64,000 bases of DNA from a virus, in IMG/VR virus record IMGVR_UViG_3300032236_001478, positions 1 through 64,000 of that record, one strand, 5' to 3'. Positions 49,048 through 57,121 of the stretch are shown here, piece after piece. The translations under genes were made by a program, and so were the position numbers. The notes beneath the pieces were generated by a model. That model saw only the letters and a list, made by a program, of their open reading frames with translations, was not told the DNA's origin and did not search any database. Numbering within the stretch: the stretch's first letter is position 1; each line of letters begins with the position of its first letter.

Positions 49048-51954
49048 ATGAAAGAGGTCATCTCTCAAGAAGTCATTGAAGATTTCTTAAACGGCTCAGA
49101 TCCTGAGCAGTATATCGTCAATTTAGAGTACGATTACAGATCCAATACAATTTACAAAATTATTCAAGATCCTGAGAAAGGTAAAATTGTAACACAAGAT
49201 ACTTTTACACCATTCTTATGGGTTGGTGATTTAGTTGGTCTTAATTTCTATAACAATAGAAAGAGTGAACAAAAAAGAAAAATGACCGAGCATGGCATTT
49301 TAATTGAAAGACTTGAGACACATGGTAATGAAAGGCTTGAAGCTGGATTATGTTACATGGTAAAAAGTTTAAAGTCATATACAAACCTCATATCTTTTTT
49401 CAAAGAAGGTGGTTTAGATCCATGGGGAGAAAAACATAAAAAGTATTTTCAAATACTATCTCCGGTTGAACAATATCTTGTACAAAAAAAGAAAAGATTA
49501 TTTAAGGGAATTGAAGAATATGATGATGTTCACAGACTTGTATTCGATATTGAGACCACGGGTTTAGATCCATTGGTCGACAAAATAATTTTGATAGGTT
49601 TAAAAGATAATAAAGGTTTTTCTAAAACACTAGATGCGTTTGGTGACGAAGGTGAAAAACAATGTATTGAAGATTTCTTTTTATTAGTAAAAGAATTAAA
49701 ACCAACAATATTAGCAGGTTATAACTCAGCTGCGTTTGACTTTCCATTTATTATAAAAAGGGCTGAAATATTAGGTATTGATGTTTCTAGTTTAACAAAA
49801 GTATTAAATCCAAAAGAAGGTCTCAAGCAAAGAGAAGCAATGCTAAAATTAGCAAATGAAGTTGAACCTTATAATCAATTTATGATATGGGGGGTTAGTA
49901 TTATTGATATTGCTCATGCGGTTAGACGTGCACAGGCAATTAATTCTGAAATCAAATCATGGGGATTAAAATATATCACAAAATATCTAGAGAAAGAGAA
50001 ACCTAATCGTGTCTATGTTGATGGCGCATTTATTTCTAAAATTTATTTAGAGAATGAAAGTTATTATGCTAATCCAAAAACAGGAAATTATAAATTAATT
50101 GGAGAACCTGGAACTGAAGGTTTACTTGAAAAGTATCCAGGTAAGTTTGAAATATGGACAGGTAGAAAAATTGTGGAACAATATCTAGATGATGACTTAT
50201 ATGAAACTATGGTTGTAGATGATAGTTTCTCACAATCAACATTCTTATTATCAAAAGTAATTCCAACAACATATGAACGTGTAGCTACTATGGGTACTGC
50301 AACACTTTGGAAAATGGTTATGTCAGCTTGGAGTTATGAACATAATTTAGCAATACCGGCACGAGATGAAAAAAGAGCAATTACAGGTGGATTATCTAGA
50401 TTGTTAAACGTTGGTTATGCGAAAAATATTGTTAAGTTTGACTATGCTTCTCTATACCCATCTATTCAATTAGTATATGATGTATTTCCAGAATGCGATG
50501 TGATGGGGGTGCAAAAATCAATGTTAAAATACTTTCGAAATATTCGTATTAAATATAAAAGATTAACTGGTGAATATAAAACATCTAATCCTGCATTATC
50601 TGAAATGTATGATAGAAAACAGTTACCAATTAAGATTTTTATTAACGCATACTTTGGATCATTATCTGCACCACACGTATTTCCTTGGGGTGATATGAAT
50701 ATGGGTGAAACAATTACATGTGTTGGTAGACAATGTTTGAGAATGATGATTATGTTTTTCCAAAAGAAAGGATATAAACCTCTTGTGATGGATACGGATG
50801 GTGTTAACTTTGAAACTCCTGATGATATTGATTCACATGTTTATATTGGTAAAGGTTTAAATGAATTATCAATAGAAGGTAAAGAATACATAGGAATAGA
50901 AGCTGACACTGCTGAATTCAATGATTTATTTATGCGAAATGAAATGGGTTTGGATATTGATTATACCGCGCCTGCTTGTATTAACATATCTAGAAAAAAC
51001 TACATCATCAAATTGATGAAGAAAGGTAAAGAAAAGATTAAGTTAACGGGTAATACTATTAAATCAAAAAAATTACAACAATATGTTGTAGATTTCTTAG
51101 ATGATGGTTTAAAGTATTTGTTAAATGGTGACGGTCATACTTTTTTAGAATTGTATTATGAAACAATAGAAAAACTTTATAATAAAGAAATACCTTTAGC
51201 AAAGATTGCAAATAAATCTCGTGTTAAACAAAGTATTAATGATTATAAAAAACACACTAAGAAAGTAACAAAGTCTGGTTCACTTATGGCAAGACAAGCA
51301 CATATGGAACTTGTTTTACAAAATGATTATCCAGCAACGTTAGGTGAAACAATTTATTATGTAAACAATGGTGTGAAAAAATCTAGTGGCGATGTTCAAA
51401 AAATAACAAAACCAACTAAAAAACAACAAGAAGAATACACAACTAAACATGGTAAGTTAATGCCTAATGATTATATTGAGATTAACTGTTACATGATACC
51501 TGAAAAAGAAATTGTTAATAACCCAGAATTAAAAGGTGACTATAACGTAGCGAGATACATTAGTATTTTTAATAAAAGAATTGAACCACTTTTAGTTGTA
51601 TTCAAACCTGAAATAAGAGATGACATTTTAATTGAGGCACCAGAAGAAAGACAATATTTTACTAAAACACAATGTGATTTAGTTTCTGGATTTCCATTAA
51701 AAGAAGATGGGCAAGATAAAATAGAAGAGGTGATGACACTATCTGATAGTGAAGTAATCTTTTGGAATAGAGTTAACAGAGATCCATTCTTCATGTATGT
51801 TGATAACACAATTGAATTAGTTGATCAATATTGGGTTGAACATAATAGAAAAGTTGTTGCTTTTCAAGTTCAAAGTATCAAGAATAATGAAGATGAAGAA
51901 ATCATAGAAAATAATGCACATGATTTTGCTTATCATGCAACATCAGGCGATTAA
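49048..51954 (+). CDS. gp43: Family B replicative DNA polymerase (gp43-like)
   Basis: A 968-aa enzyme with 3'-5' exonuclease and polymerase domains. Exo I is FDIETTGLDP (Asp167, Glu169) and Exo II AGYNSAAFDFPF. Polymerase motif A is KFDYASLYPSI (Asp465, Tyr470), motif B lies around QLPIKIFINAYFGSLSA, and motif C is MDTDGVNF (Asp582, Asp584). KLTGNTIKSKKLQQYV is a likely thumb/KxY-type segment. It is slightly longer than T4 gp43 (898 aa). It lies inside the structural gene block, unlike T4, and converges with the neck gene, with a 4-nt overlap. Confidence 0.95.
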   Translation: MKEVISQEVIEDFLNGSDPEQYIVNLEYDYRSNTIYKIIQDPEKGKIVTQDTFTPFLWVGDLVGLNFYNNRKSEQKRKMTEHGILIERLETHGNERLEAGLCYMVKSLKSYTNLISFFKEGGLDPWGEKHKKYFQILSPVEQYLVQKKKRLFKGIEEYDDVHRLVFDIETTGLDPLVDKIILIGLKDNKGFSKTLDAFGDEGEKQCIEDFFLLVKELKPTILAGYNSAAFDFPFIIKRAEILGIDVSSLTKVLNPKEGLKQREAMLKLANEVEPYNQFMIWGVSIIDIAHAVRRAQAINSEIKSWGLKYITKYLEKEKPNRVYVDGAFISKIYLENESYYANPKTGNYKLIGEPGTEGLLEKYPGKFEIWTGRKIVEQYLDDDLYETMVVDDSFSQSTFLLSKVIPTTYERVATMGTATLWKMVMSAWSYEHNLAIPARDEKRAITGGLSRLLNVGYAKNIVKFDYASLYPSIQLVYDVFPECDVMGVQKSMLKYFRNIRIKYKRLTGEYKTSNPALSEMYDRKQLPIKIFINAYFGSLSAPHVFPWGDMNMGETITCVGRQCLRMMIMFFQKKGYKPLVMDTDGVNFETPDDIDSHVYIGKGLNELSIEGKEYIGIEADTAEFNDLFMRNEMGLDIDYTAPACINISRKNYIIKLMKKGKEKIKLTGNTIKSKKLQQYVVDFLDDGLKYLLNGDGHTFLELYYETIEKLYNKEIPLAKIANKSRVKQSINDYKKHTKKVTKSGSLMARQAHMELVLQNDYPATLGETIYYVNNGVKKSSGDVQKITKPTKKQQEEYTTKHGKLMPNDYIEINCYMIPEKEIVNNPELKGDYNVARYISIFNKRIEPLLVVFKPEIRDDILIEAPEERQYFTKTQCDLVSGFPLKEDGQDKIEEVMTLSDSEVIFWNRVNRDPFFMYVDNTIELVDQYWVEHNRKVVAFQVQSIKNNEDEEIIENNAHDFAYHATSGD

Positions 51955-53066
51955 ATCATAGTAAACGGAGTTGGCATCGCACGAAACTTAAGAGCTTTGT
52001 TTGTGTTTTCAGCTTCGTTTGCTTTTCTTTCTAACATTTTGTCTGGACGTAATCTTTCAAGACGAGCCATTAATTCTTCAATTAATTTTGATCTTTCATC
52101 CTTACCTTCAGTAAGTAATGATTGATAATCTAATTGAACTTCGCTGTCTGGAACTTTAAGTGCTCCTGAAAATTTACCATAAATTCTACCAAGCGATTCT
52201 TTAGCATATCCTGTCATATACTTTCTTACCCAGTTTTGTGCTGGTCTATTTAAGTCATCCCAGGTAAGTTGTTGTGTCATTACATCTGAAGGTAATTTAA
52301 CAATATCTTTGTTTTGTGATAAACAAGTGTCTCTATCTTGTGTGTCGTAGTACCAATACCAAACTTTAAAGTTGTTTTGTACAATGTTTAAGAAATCAAA
52401 TCGACCTCCAGGGGTATTGTATAAGTGAATATATTTTTTCCCATCAGGACCTGCAGTAATTCTATATGTACAATCGCCACCTATCAATCTATTTTTAATA
52501 TTTCTGTCTTGCATTCTAGCTAACAAATCATAAGCTGGAAGCATAAAATAAGAACCTTGAGCACCTACTTGAGCAAATCCACCCACGCCACCAAATCCAA
52601 CACCACCTAATCCGCCAAATCCACCCATGAATGGATCTACAATAGAATCTGTTAATGTAGCACGGCTAAACCATAAAAGTTCATTTATTTCTCTTCCTGC
52701 TGGAATTTCGTAAACTTGTTGACCCGATACTAAAGTAAAGAAGTCCTTTTTAAGAATATTATCTCCGTTTGCTTGTAAACCAACAATTTTAGAATATGCA
52801 TAACTAAATCTTGTTTCGTAGTTTAAATCATTTGTAATAAATGCTCTCGCTACGGACTGAGTGTCAACATTAATACCGATTAATTCACCCCATTGAGATT
52901 CAATTAACCAGTTATTTACATATTCTTCATAATCATTAAGAGATAATTCGATGAATGTATCTAATTGTTCTTCAGTTAATTCTATACCTCTAACCGGCAT
53001 CCCTAACAAATTAAGGATTTGTGAATATAGTTTTTCTTTTTCTGTTGCACTTATTGGAGTAGCCAT
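51951..53066 (-). CDS. Neck/head-completion structural protein candidate
   Basis: This 371-aa protein has an N-terminal helix pattern, YSQILNLLGMPVRGIELTEEQLDTFIELSLNDYEEY, similar to the start of phage neck proteins (gp13-like). A Gly/Phe-rich loop (MGGFGGLGGVGFGGVGGFAQ) divides it near residue 145-165. The C-terminal part is helical and basic. There is no enzyme motif. The neck assignment rests on the N-terminal pattern and on the surrounding tail genes, so it is tentative. Confidence 0.5.
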   Translation of the reverse strand: MATPISATEKEKLYSQILNLLGMPVRGIELTEEQLDTFIELSLNDYEEYVNNWLIESQWGELIGINVDTQSVARAFITNDLNYETRFSYAYSKIVGLQANGDNILKKDFFTLVSGQQVYEIPAGREINELLWFSRATLTDSIVDPFMGGFGGLGGVGFGGVGGFAQVGAQGSYFMLPAYDLLARMQDRNIKNRLIGGDCTYRITAGPDGKKYIHLYNTPGGRFDFLNIVQNNFKVWYWYYDTQDRDTCLSQNKDIVKLPSDVMTQQLTWDDLNRPAQNWVRKYMTGYAKESLGRIYGKFSGALKVPDSEVQLDYQSLLTEGKDERSKLIEELMARLERLRPDKMLERKANEAENTNKALKFRAMPTPFTMI

Positions 53067-53070
53067 AGAC

Positions 53071-53101
53071 TTTGTTTATAAGAATAAATATCATATATTT
53101 G
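53071..53101 (+). promoter_or_regulatory. Consensus Bacteroidota promoter
   Basis: TTTG (53071-53074), 19 nt, TATATTTG (53094-53101): both boxes are exact. ATG 53106 is 4 nt after the -7 box, so the mRNA is probably leaderless. Confidence 0.7.
53083..53090 (-). promoter_or_regulatory. Late-type box TATTTATT (minus sense)
   Basis: It lies 16 nt upstream of ATG 53066 and overlaps the spacer of the divergent host-type promoter. Confidence 0.45.
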
Positions 53102-53105
53102 GGTT

Positions 53106-53303
53106 ATGAACGAAACATTATTAACCATATTCCAAGTAGCTGGACAAAAAGATTATGAATTTTCATACAAAACAGGAACATTACCTGAAAATGTTTTTAC
53201 ATTAGATAAGGACAATAAAAAATTATTTGTTTTTATTGGTAATCCTGAAGCAGAAGATTTAGATACTATTCTGAAGGACTTGTTGGTAAATCTTCAGAAA
53301 TAA
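53106..53303 (+). CDS. Small early protein with host-consensus promoter
   Basis: A 65-aa soluble protein (MNETLLTIFQVAGQKDYEF to DLLVNLQK) with a mixed alpha/beta pattern, not recognised. It is the only gene here whose promoter matches the Bacteroidota consensus exactly with no leader, which suggests strong early expression. Its 3' end overlaps the convergent helicase gene by 38 nt. Small early phage genes of this kind often interfere with host or defence proteins; that is inference. Confidence 0.55.
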   Translation: MNETLLTIFQVAGQKDYEFSYKTGTLPENVFTLDKDNKKLFVFIGNPEAEDLDTILKDLLVNLQK

Positions 53304-55047
53304 CTGCACTGATTACATCTTTGGTAAACGATTCTGAATATTCTCCTTCACCCATTACCTGGTCAATTACATTCTTCTTCTTTTGAAGGATATTGTAAAT
53401 TTGCATTTCAATTGTATTCTCAAAAACAGGGTAATATACTAAGACACCTTTTGTTTGTCCGTAGCGATATGCTCTATCTTCGCCTTGTGAGTGATCCGCC
53501 GGCACAAAAGATAAGTCATTCATAATCACAACTTCCGCAGCAGTCAATGTAAGGCCCACACCTGCTGCTTTGATGTTACCAATGAATACTCTGATTTTGT
53601 CATCGTTTTGAAACCTATCAACCGATACCTGTCTTTTATCCTTAGACATACGACCATCAACAGTTACAGAGTTCTTTTTATATTTCTCATGTATCATATC
53701 TAAAGTTAAAGTAAAGTTGGTTAAAACGATTACTTTTTTACCTTGTTCAAGACATTTATCAATTAATTCACAAGTAAATGGTACCTTTTCATAAGATATC
53801 AATTGTCTTATTTTCATAAGTCTATTCAATGTAACCGAAATGCTTTCTTTCTTTTGATTTTCTTTGGTAATTCTCATGAACTCATCTAACTCATCGTCAT
53901 ATAGAGTGTTTTTAAGCTCCAAAAATACAGGGGCGATAATCTTCTCAGGGAGATCTAGGATATCTGTCTTTAATCGTCTTAAAATGATGTTCTTGGTCCT
54001 TTCTCGTAGCTCATCTAGATTGCTAGATCCGCTAGTGTTCCAAATCTTTTTATTTCCAACAGTAAATTGGAAGCCCTTACAATATCTACGAACATAGTTT
54101 TGCCAATTAAGGGTTAAAGGTGATCTAACAATCTTAAGTAAGTTAAAATAGTTTATAGGTCTTGAAGTCATTGGTGTACCCGTGAGCAACCATACTTTAG
54201 GTATTTTTTCTAAAATGTCATTCAATAACTTGGTTCGCTGCGCTGTGCTGTTAGATATATAATGCGCTTCGTCCACTATCGCTAATTCAAACTTTTCATT
54301 TGTAATTAATTTATATGCATCGCTATCCTCACTCTTTTCAGTTGTATGGAAGTTTTTAAGAATATCGTAGTTAATAATGTAGAAATCAAAAGTTGAACCC
54401 CATTTTCTACCCTCAACAATTAAAATACGTCTATTTGTGTAGTTTTTAATCTCTCTTTCCCAGTTAATCTTTAATGATGCTGGACATACAATCAATACTT
54501 TCTTAGCTTCACTTTCAATCGAAGCGAGAACCGCAGCGGTAGTTTTACCAAGACCCATGTCATCGGCTAAAATGAACCTATCATTAGCCAAAAGACGTTC
54601 AATAGCAATTTTTTGATGCTCCATTGGTGGTCTTACATCATATTTTGAATAATCAATAACTCTATTAAGTTTTTTTTCTTCAGCAAGTAATGCAAACTTA
54701 GGTATCCACATTGCAGATAACGCTTCGCTTTCAAAAAGTCTTCCCCATATATGAAATGCTTTGTCAGAATCACATAATAATTTCTCAACCCATACTTTTT
54801 CAGGGGCTTTAGACAATAGTTTATCTTCTTTTAACTTTTCAGCAAAGCTTGCGTCTAGGTTAACAAACTTCCTAGCTACTTTAGGAATGGTATTTTGATG
54901 TTTTAAAACATAATCTGCTTGTGTTCTAGTTAGCGCATAGTTTTTATTGTCAAAAAGTCTCCTTTTCCACTCCAATATTTGATTATTAGATCCAGAATAA
55001 GATGTTAATATCTCTCTAGCTTCAATTTCAGGTATTTTAGTGCTCAT
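53266..55047 (-). CDS. SNF2-type DNA helicase/translocase
   Basis: ATG 55047 (MSTKIPEIEAREIL) is preferred to an upstream start at 55119, which would overlap the divergent gene. The protein is 593 aa. Motif I is ILADDMGLGKTTAAV, motif II VDEAHYI, motif III LLTGTPMTS, and the C-terminal helicase half includes VIVLTNFTLTLDMIHEKY and motif VI RAYRYGQTKG. SNF2-type proteins translocate on duplex DNA; in a T4-like phage it may take the recombination/repair role of UvsW. A late-type box lies 10 nt before the start. Confidence 0.85.
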   Translation of the reverse strand: MSTKIPEIEAREILTSYSGSNNQILEWKRRLFDNKNYALTRTQADYVLKHQNTIPKVARKFVNLDASFAEKLKEDKLLSKAPEKVWVEKLLCDSDKAFHIWGRLFESEALSAMWIPKFALLAEEKKLNRVIDYSKYDVRPPMEHQKIAIERLLANDRFILADDMGLGKTTAAVLASIESEAKKVLIVCPASLKINWEREIKNYTNRRILIVEGRKWGSTFDFYIINYDILKNFHTTEKSEDSDAYKLITNEKFELAIVDEAHYISNSTAQRTKLLNDILEKIPKVWLLTGTPMTSRPINYFNLLKIVRSPLTLNWQNYVRRYCKGFQFTVGNKKIWNTSGSSNLDELRERTKNIILRRLKTDILDLPEKIIAPVFLELKNTLYDDELDEFMRITKENQKKESISVTLNRLMKIRQLISYEKVPFTCELIDKCLEQGKKVIVLTNFTLTLDMIHEKYKKNSVTVDGRMSKDKRQVSVDRFQNDDKIRVFIGNIKAAGVGLTLTAAEVVIMNDLSFVPADHSQGEDRAYRYGQTKGVLVYYPVFENTIEMQIYNILQKKKNVIDQVMGEGEYSESFTKDVISAVISEDLPTSPSE

Positions 55048-55057
55048 ATTAAAGAAA

Positions 55058-55065
55058 TATAAATA
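55058..55065 (-). promoter_or_regulatory. Late-type box TATTTATA (minus sense)
   Basis: An exact box 10 nt before ATG 55047, divergent from the plus-strand box at 55086. Confidence 0.5.
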
Positions 55066-55085
55066 ATAACAATCACTTTGTGTAC

Positions 55086-55093
55086 TATTTATT
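55086..55093 (+). promoter_or_regulatory. Late-type box TATTTATT
   Basis: It lies 3 nt before ATG 55097; divergent pair with the box at 55058. Confidence 0.5.
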
Positions 55094-55096
55094 GGT

Positions 55097-55609
55097 ATGA
55101 ATAACAAATTACCAATCACCCGTTTAGGTAAGTTTTTCTCTAACGAAGACTTTGATTTACAGATACAAATAGGTCAGGAATATTTGAGTGGTGACTTGAA
55201 TATGAAGCTTGTTTTATTCCGTGTGGATAGACAAAAGACAAGTAATGATGATGTATATGGTGAAGTTGGGGCTGATGAGATCAAGTATTTCCCTCCAGTT
55301 GAGTTTAATGCATTAGTTAGAATTGATGCACCAACTAATAAATCATATAAATCTGGTTTAATGAGATACAATGAACCAGGAAATATGACTATATCTGTTT
55401 ACTTAAAGCAATTAGAAGATTTGGGTGTTGAAATTAAGTACGGAGATTATATTGGTTATCCTGAAACTGAAGAGAGAATGAGATATTATACAGTTACAAA
55501 TGACGGTAAGGTTACTTCAGACAATAAACACAACTTATTTGGTTATAGACCATATTATAGAACAATAACTTGTACACCAGCACAAGAAAAAGAATTTAGA
55601 GGAGTATAA
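55097..55609 (+). CDS. Head-tail connector/neck protein candidate
   Basis: This 170-aa beta-rich protein begins MNNKLPITRLGKFFSNEDF and includes YGEVGADEIKYFPPVEFNALVRID and MRYNEPGNMTISVYLKQLEDLG. I recognise the pattern from large T4-like phages, where it precedes the gp15-like gene. No enzyme motif is seen. It may be a neck or tail-completion protein (gp14-like position). It is followed 1 nt later by the gp15-like gene. Confidence 0.55.
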   Translation: MNNKLPITRLGKFFSNEDFDLQIQIGQEYLSGDLNMKLVLFRVDRQKTSNDDVYGEVGADEIKYFPPVEFNALVRIDAPTNKSYKSGLMRYNEPGNMTISVYLKQLEDLGVEIKYGDYIGYPETEERMRYYTVTNDGKVTSDNKHNLFGYRPYYRTITCTPAQEKEFRGV

Positions 55610-55610
55610 C

Positions 55611-56843
55611 ATGCCATTACCAAGAAGAAAAACAGACATACAGATTTACAAGGGTAAAGAGTTGACAGATAGAAGACAGGAGATGTTGAACATGATTACC
55701 AAAGAAAACACCTATCTTCCTGAGCCAATTTTACATGATGACCTAGATAGAGGTATGTTAGATTTCATTAACAATAATTTCAAAATTGTTAGTGATGGTA
55801 AAACAATTCCAGTTATACAAAAGATTTTAACAATTCAAAGATGGGCGGAAGTTTTAAATAATTGGGAGTTTGCTGATGACGATAATAACATGAAAGTACC
55901 TTTTATAGGTATAATCAGAAGACCAGATGTTCAACCTGGCACAAATCCATCAATTACAAGAACAATACCACAAAGGTTGCCAGTACACTACGCGACCGTA
56001 GCGACTTGGAATGGAACACAAATGGGTGCTGACGTTTACAAAATACCTCAGCCCGTAGCGATTGATATTAGCTTTGATGTTACGATTGTGTGTAGTAAAA
56101 TTAGAGAACTTAATAAGTTGAACAAAACTGTAATGCAAATTTTTTCATCTAGACAAGCTTACACAACAGTAAAAGGTCACTATATTCCTATTGTTTTGGA
56201 AAAGGTTGAGGATAATTCACCTATTGATCAAATTGATGGTCGTAGATTTTATCTACAAAACTATTCGTTTACAATGTTAGGATTTTTAATCGATGAAGAA
56301 GAGTTTGAGGTAAAACCAGCCGTAAGTAGGTTCATGTTACTTACTGAATTTATAAAATCGAATAATTATGCTAAAAAGTTTATCAATAAATTAATTAACA
56401 TAGTTGTTGCAACATTTAGAGCAGATGGAATGCAAACCTCATTCAGTGTGGGTGAATCTATAGCAATCCTATTTAATGTGGAAATCAATGGTTTGATACA
56501 AGAAAGGGATGTTGACTATTATCATATTGTTGGAACATCTAAAATTACTTTTGATACGGCACCATACCAAGGAAGTGTAATTACAATCAAGTATTATGCA
56601 GGTAAAAGTAGCGTTCTTATTGACAACTATGGTAAACAATTACAAGTTGCGACTGAAAACTTCTATTATAGTGATAGTTTAATATTCCCAACTATAAATG
56701 GTATCAATAGTGTTGTAAGTGTAGACGTTAATGGTATTGCTCAAGAAGAAAATGTTGGATTTGAAATCCATACAGCAACTAGCATCAAATTATTAGCCAC
56801 ACCTTTGGTTGGGTGGAAAGTAGGTATCACTTACTTATATTAA
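55611..56843 (+). CDS. Tail terminator/sheath-stabiliser candidate (gp15-like)
   Basis: This 410-aa protein has a middle region, VAIDISFDVTIVCSKIRELNKLNKTVMQIFSSRQ, then YIPIVLEKVEDNSPIDQIDGRRFYLQNYSF and GFLIDEEEFEVKPAVSR, matching the pattern of gp15-type tail-completion proteins in jumbo phages. The C-terminal 130 aa contain two similar beta units (VEINGLIQERDVDYY and VDVNGIAQEENVGFE), absent from T4 gp15. Position just before the sheath gene supports the call. Confidence 0.6.
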   Translation: MPLPRRKTDIQIYKGKELTDRRQEMLNMITKENTYLPEPILHDDLDRGMLDFINNNFKIVSDGKTIPVIQKILTIQRWAEVLNNWEFADDDNNMKVPFIGIIRRPDVQPGTNPSITRTIPQRLPVHYATVATWNGTQMGADVYKIPQPVAIDISFDVTIVCSKIRELNKLNKTVMQIFSSRQAYTTVKGHYIPIVLEKVEDNSPIDQIDGRRFYLQNYSFTMLGFLIDEEEFEVKPAVSRFMLLTEFIKSNNYAKKFINKLINIVVATFRADGMQTSFSVGESIAILFNVEINGLIQERDVDYYHIVGTSKITFDTAPYQGSVITIKYYAGKSSVLIDNYGKQLQVATENFYYSDSLIFPTINGINSVVSVDVNGIAQEENVGFEIHTATSIKLLATPLVGWKVGITYLY

Positions 56844-56998
56844 GATTCACCGTAAATGTCTTTTTTCTTGGGTTTACAGGTCTCATCTATTAGTTTTTCA
56901 AGAACTCTGTAAATTTTAAGCCCTTGTTTAGCACAATAGTCTTTTAATAAGTCATGATGTTTCTCACTTATTTTAACATTTTTTGTTTTCATTTTCAT
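56840..56998 (-). CDS. Small ribbon-helix-helix-like protein
   Basis: A 52-aa basic protein (MKMKTKNVKISEKHHDLLKDYCAKQG..., then LKIYRVLEKLIDETCK). The pattern of a basic strand followed by two helices fits ribbon-helix-helix DNA-binding proteins of the Arc/CopG type. Starts are possible at 56998 or 56992. It is antisense in orientation between the gp15-like and sheath genes and converges with the former, overlapping by 4 nt. It may repress a phage promoter. It is shorter than 60 residues and easily missed. Confidence 0.6.
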   Translation of the reverse strand: MKMKTKNVKISEKHHDLLKDYCAKQGLKIYRVLEKLIDETCKPKKKDIYGES

Positions 56999-57080
56999 AT
57001 CTAAAGATAAATAAGGATAAAATAGGATAAAATACTATCTAAATAGTGAAAATCTTGGAAATCTTTGTTGAAATCAAAGA

Positions 57081-57088
57081 TATTTATA
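57081..57088 (+). promoter_or_regulatory. Late-type box TATTTATA before tail sheath
   Basis: An exact box 33 nt before ATG 57122. Confidence 0.6.
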
Positions 57089-57121
57089 AGTTAAATAATA
57101 AATTTTTAATTAAATCAATCA

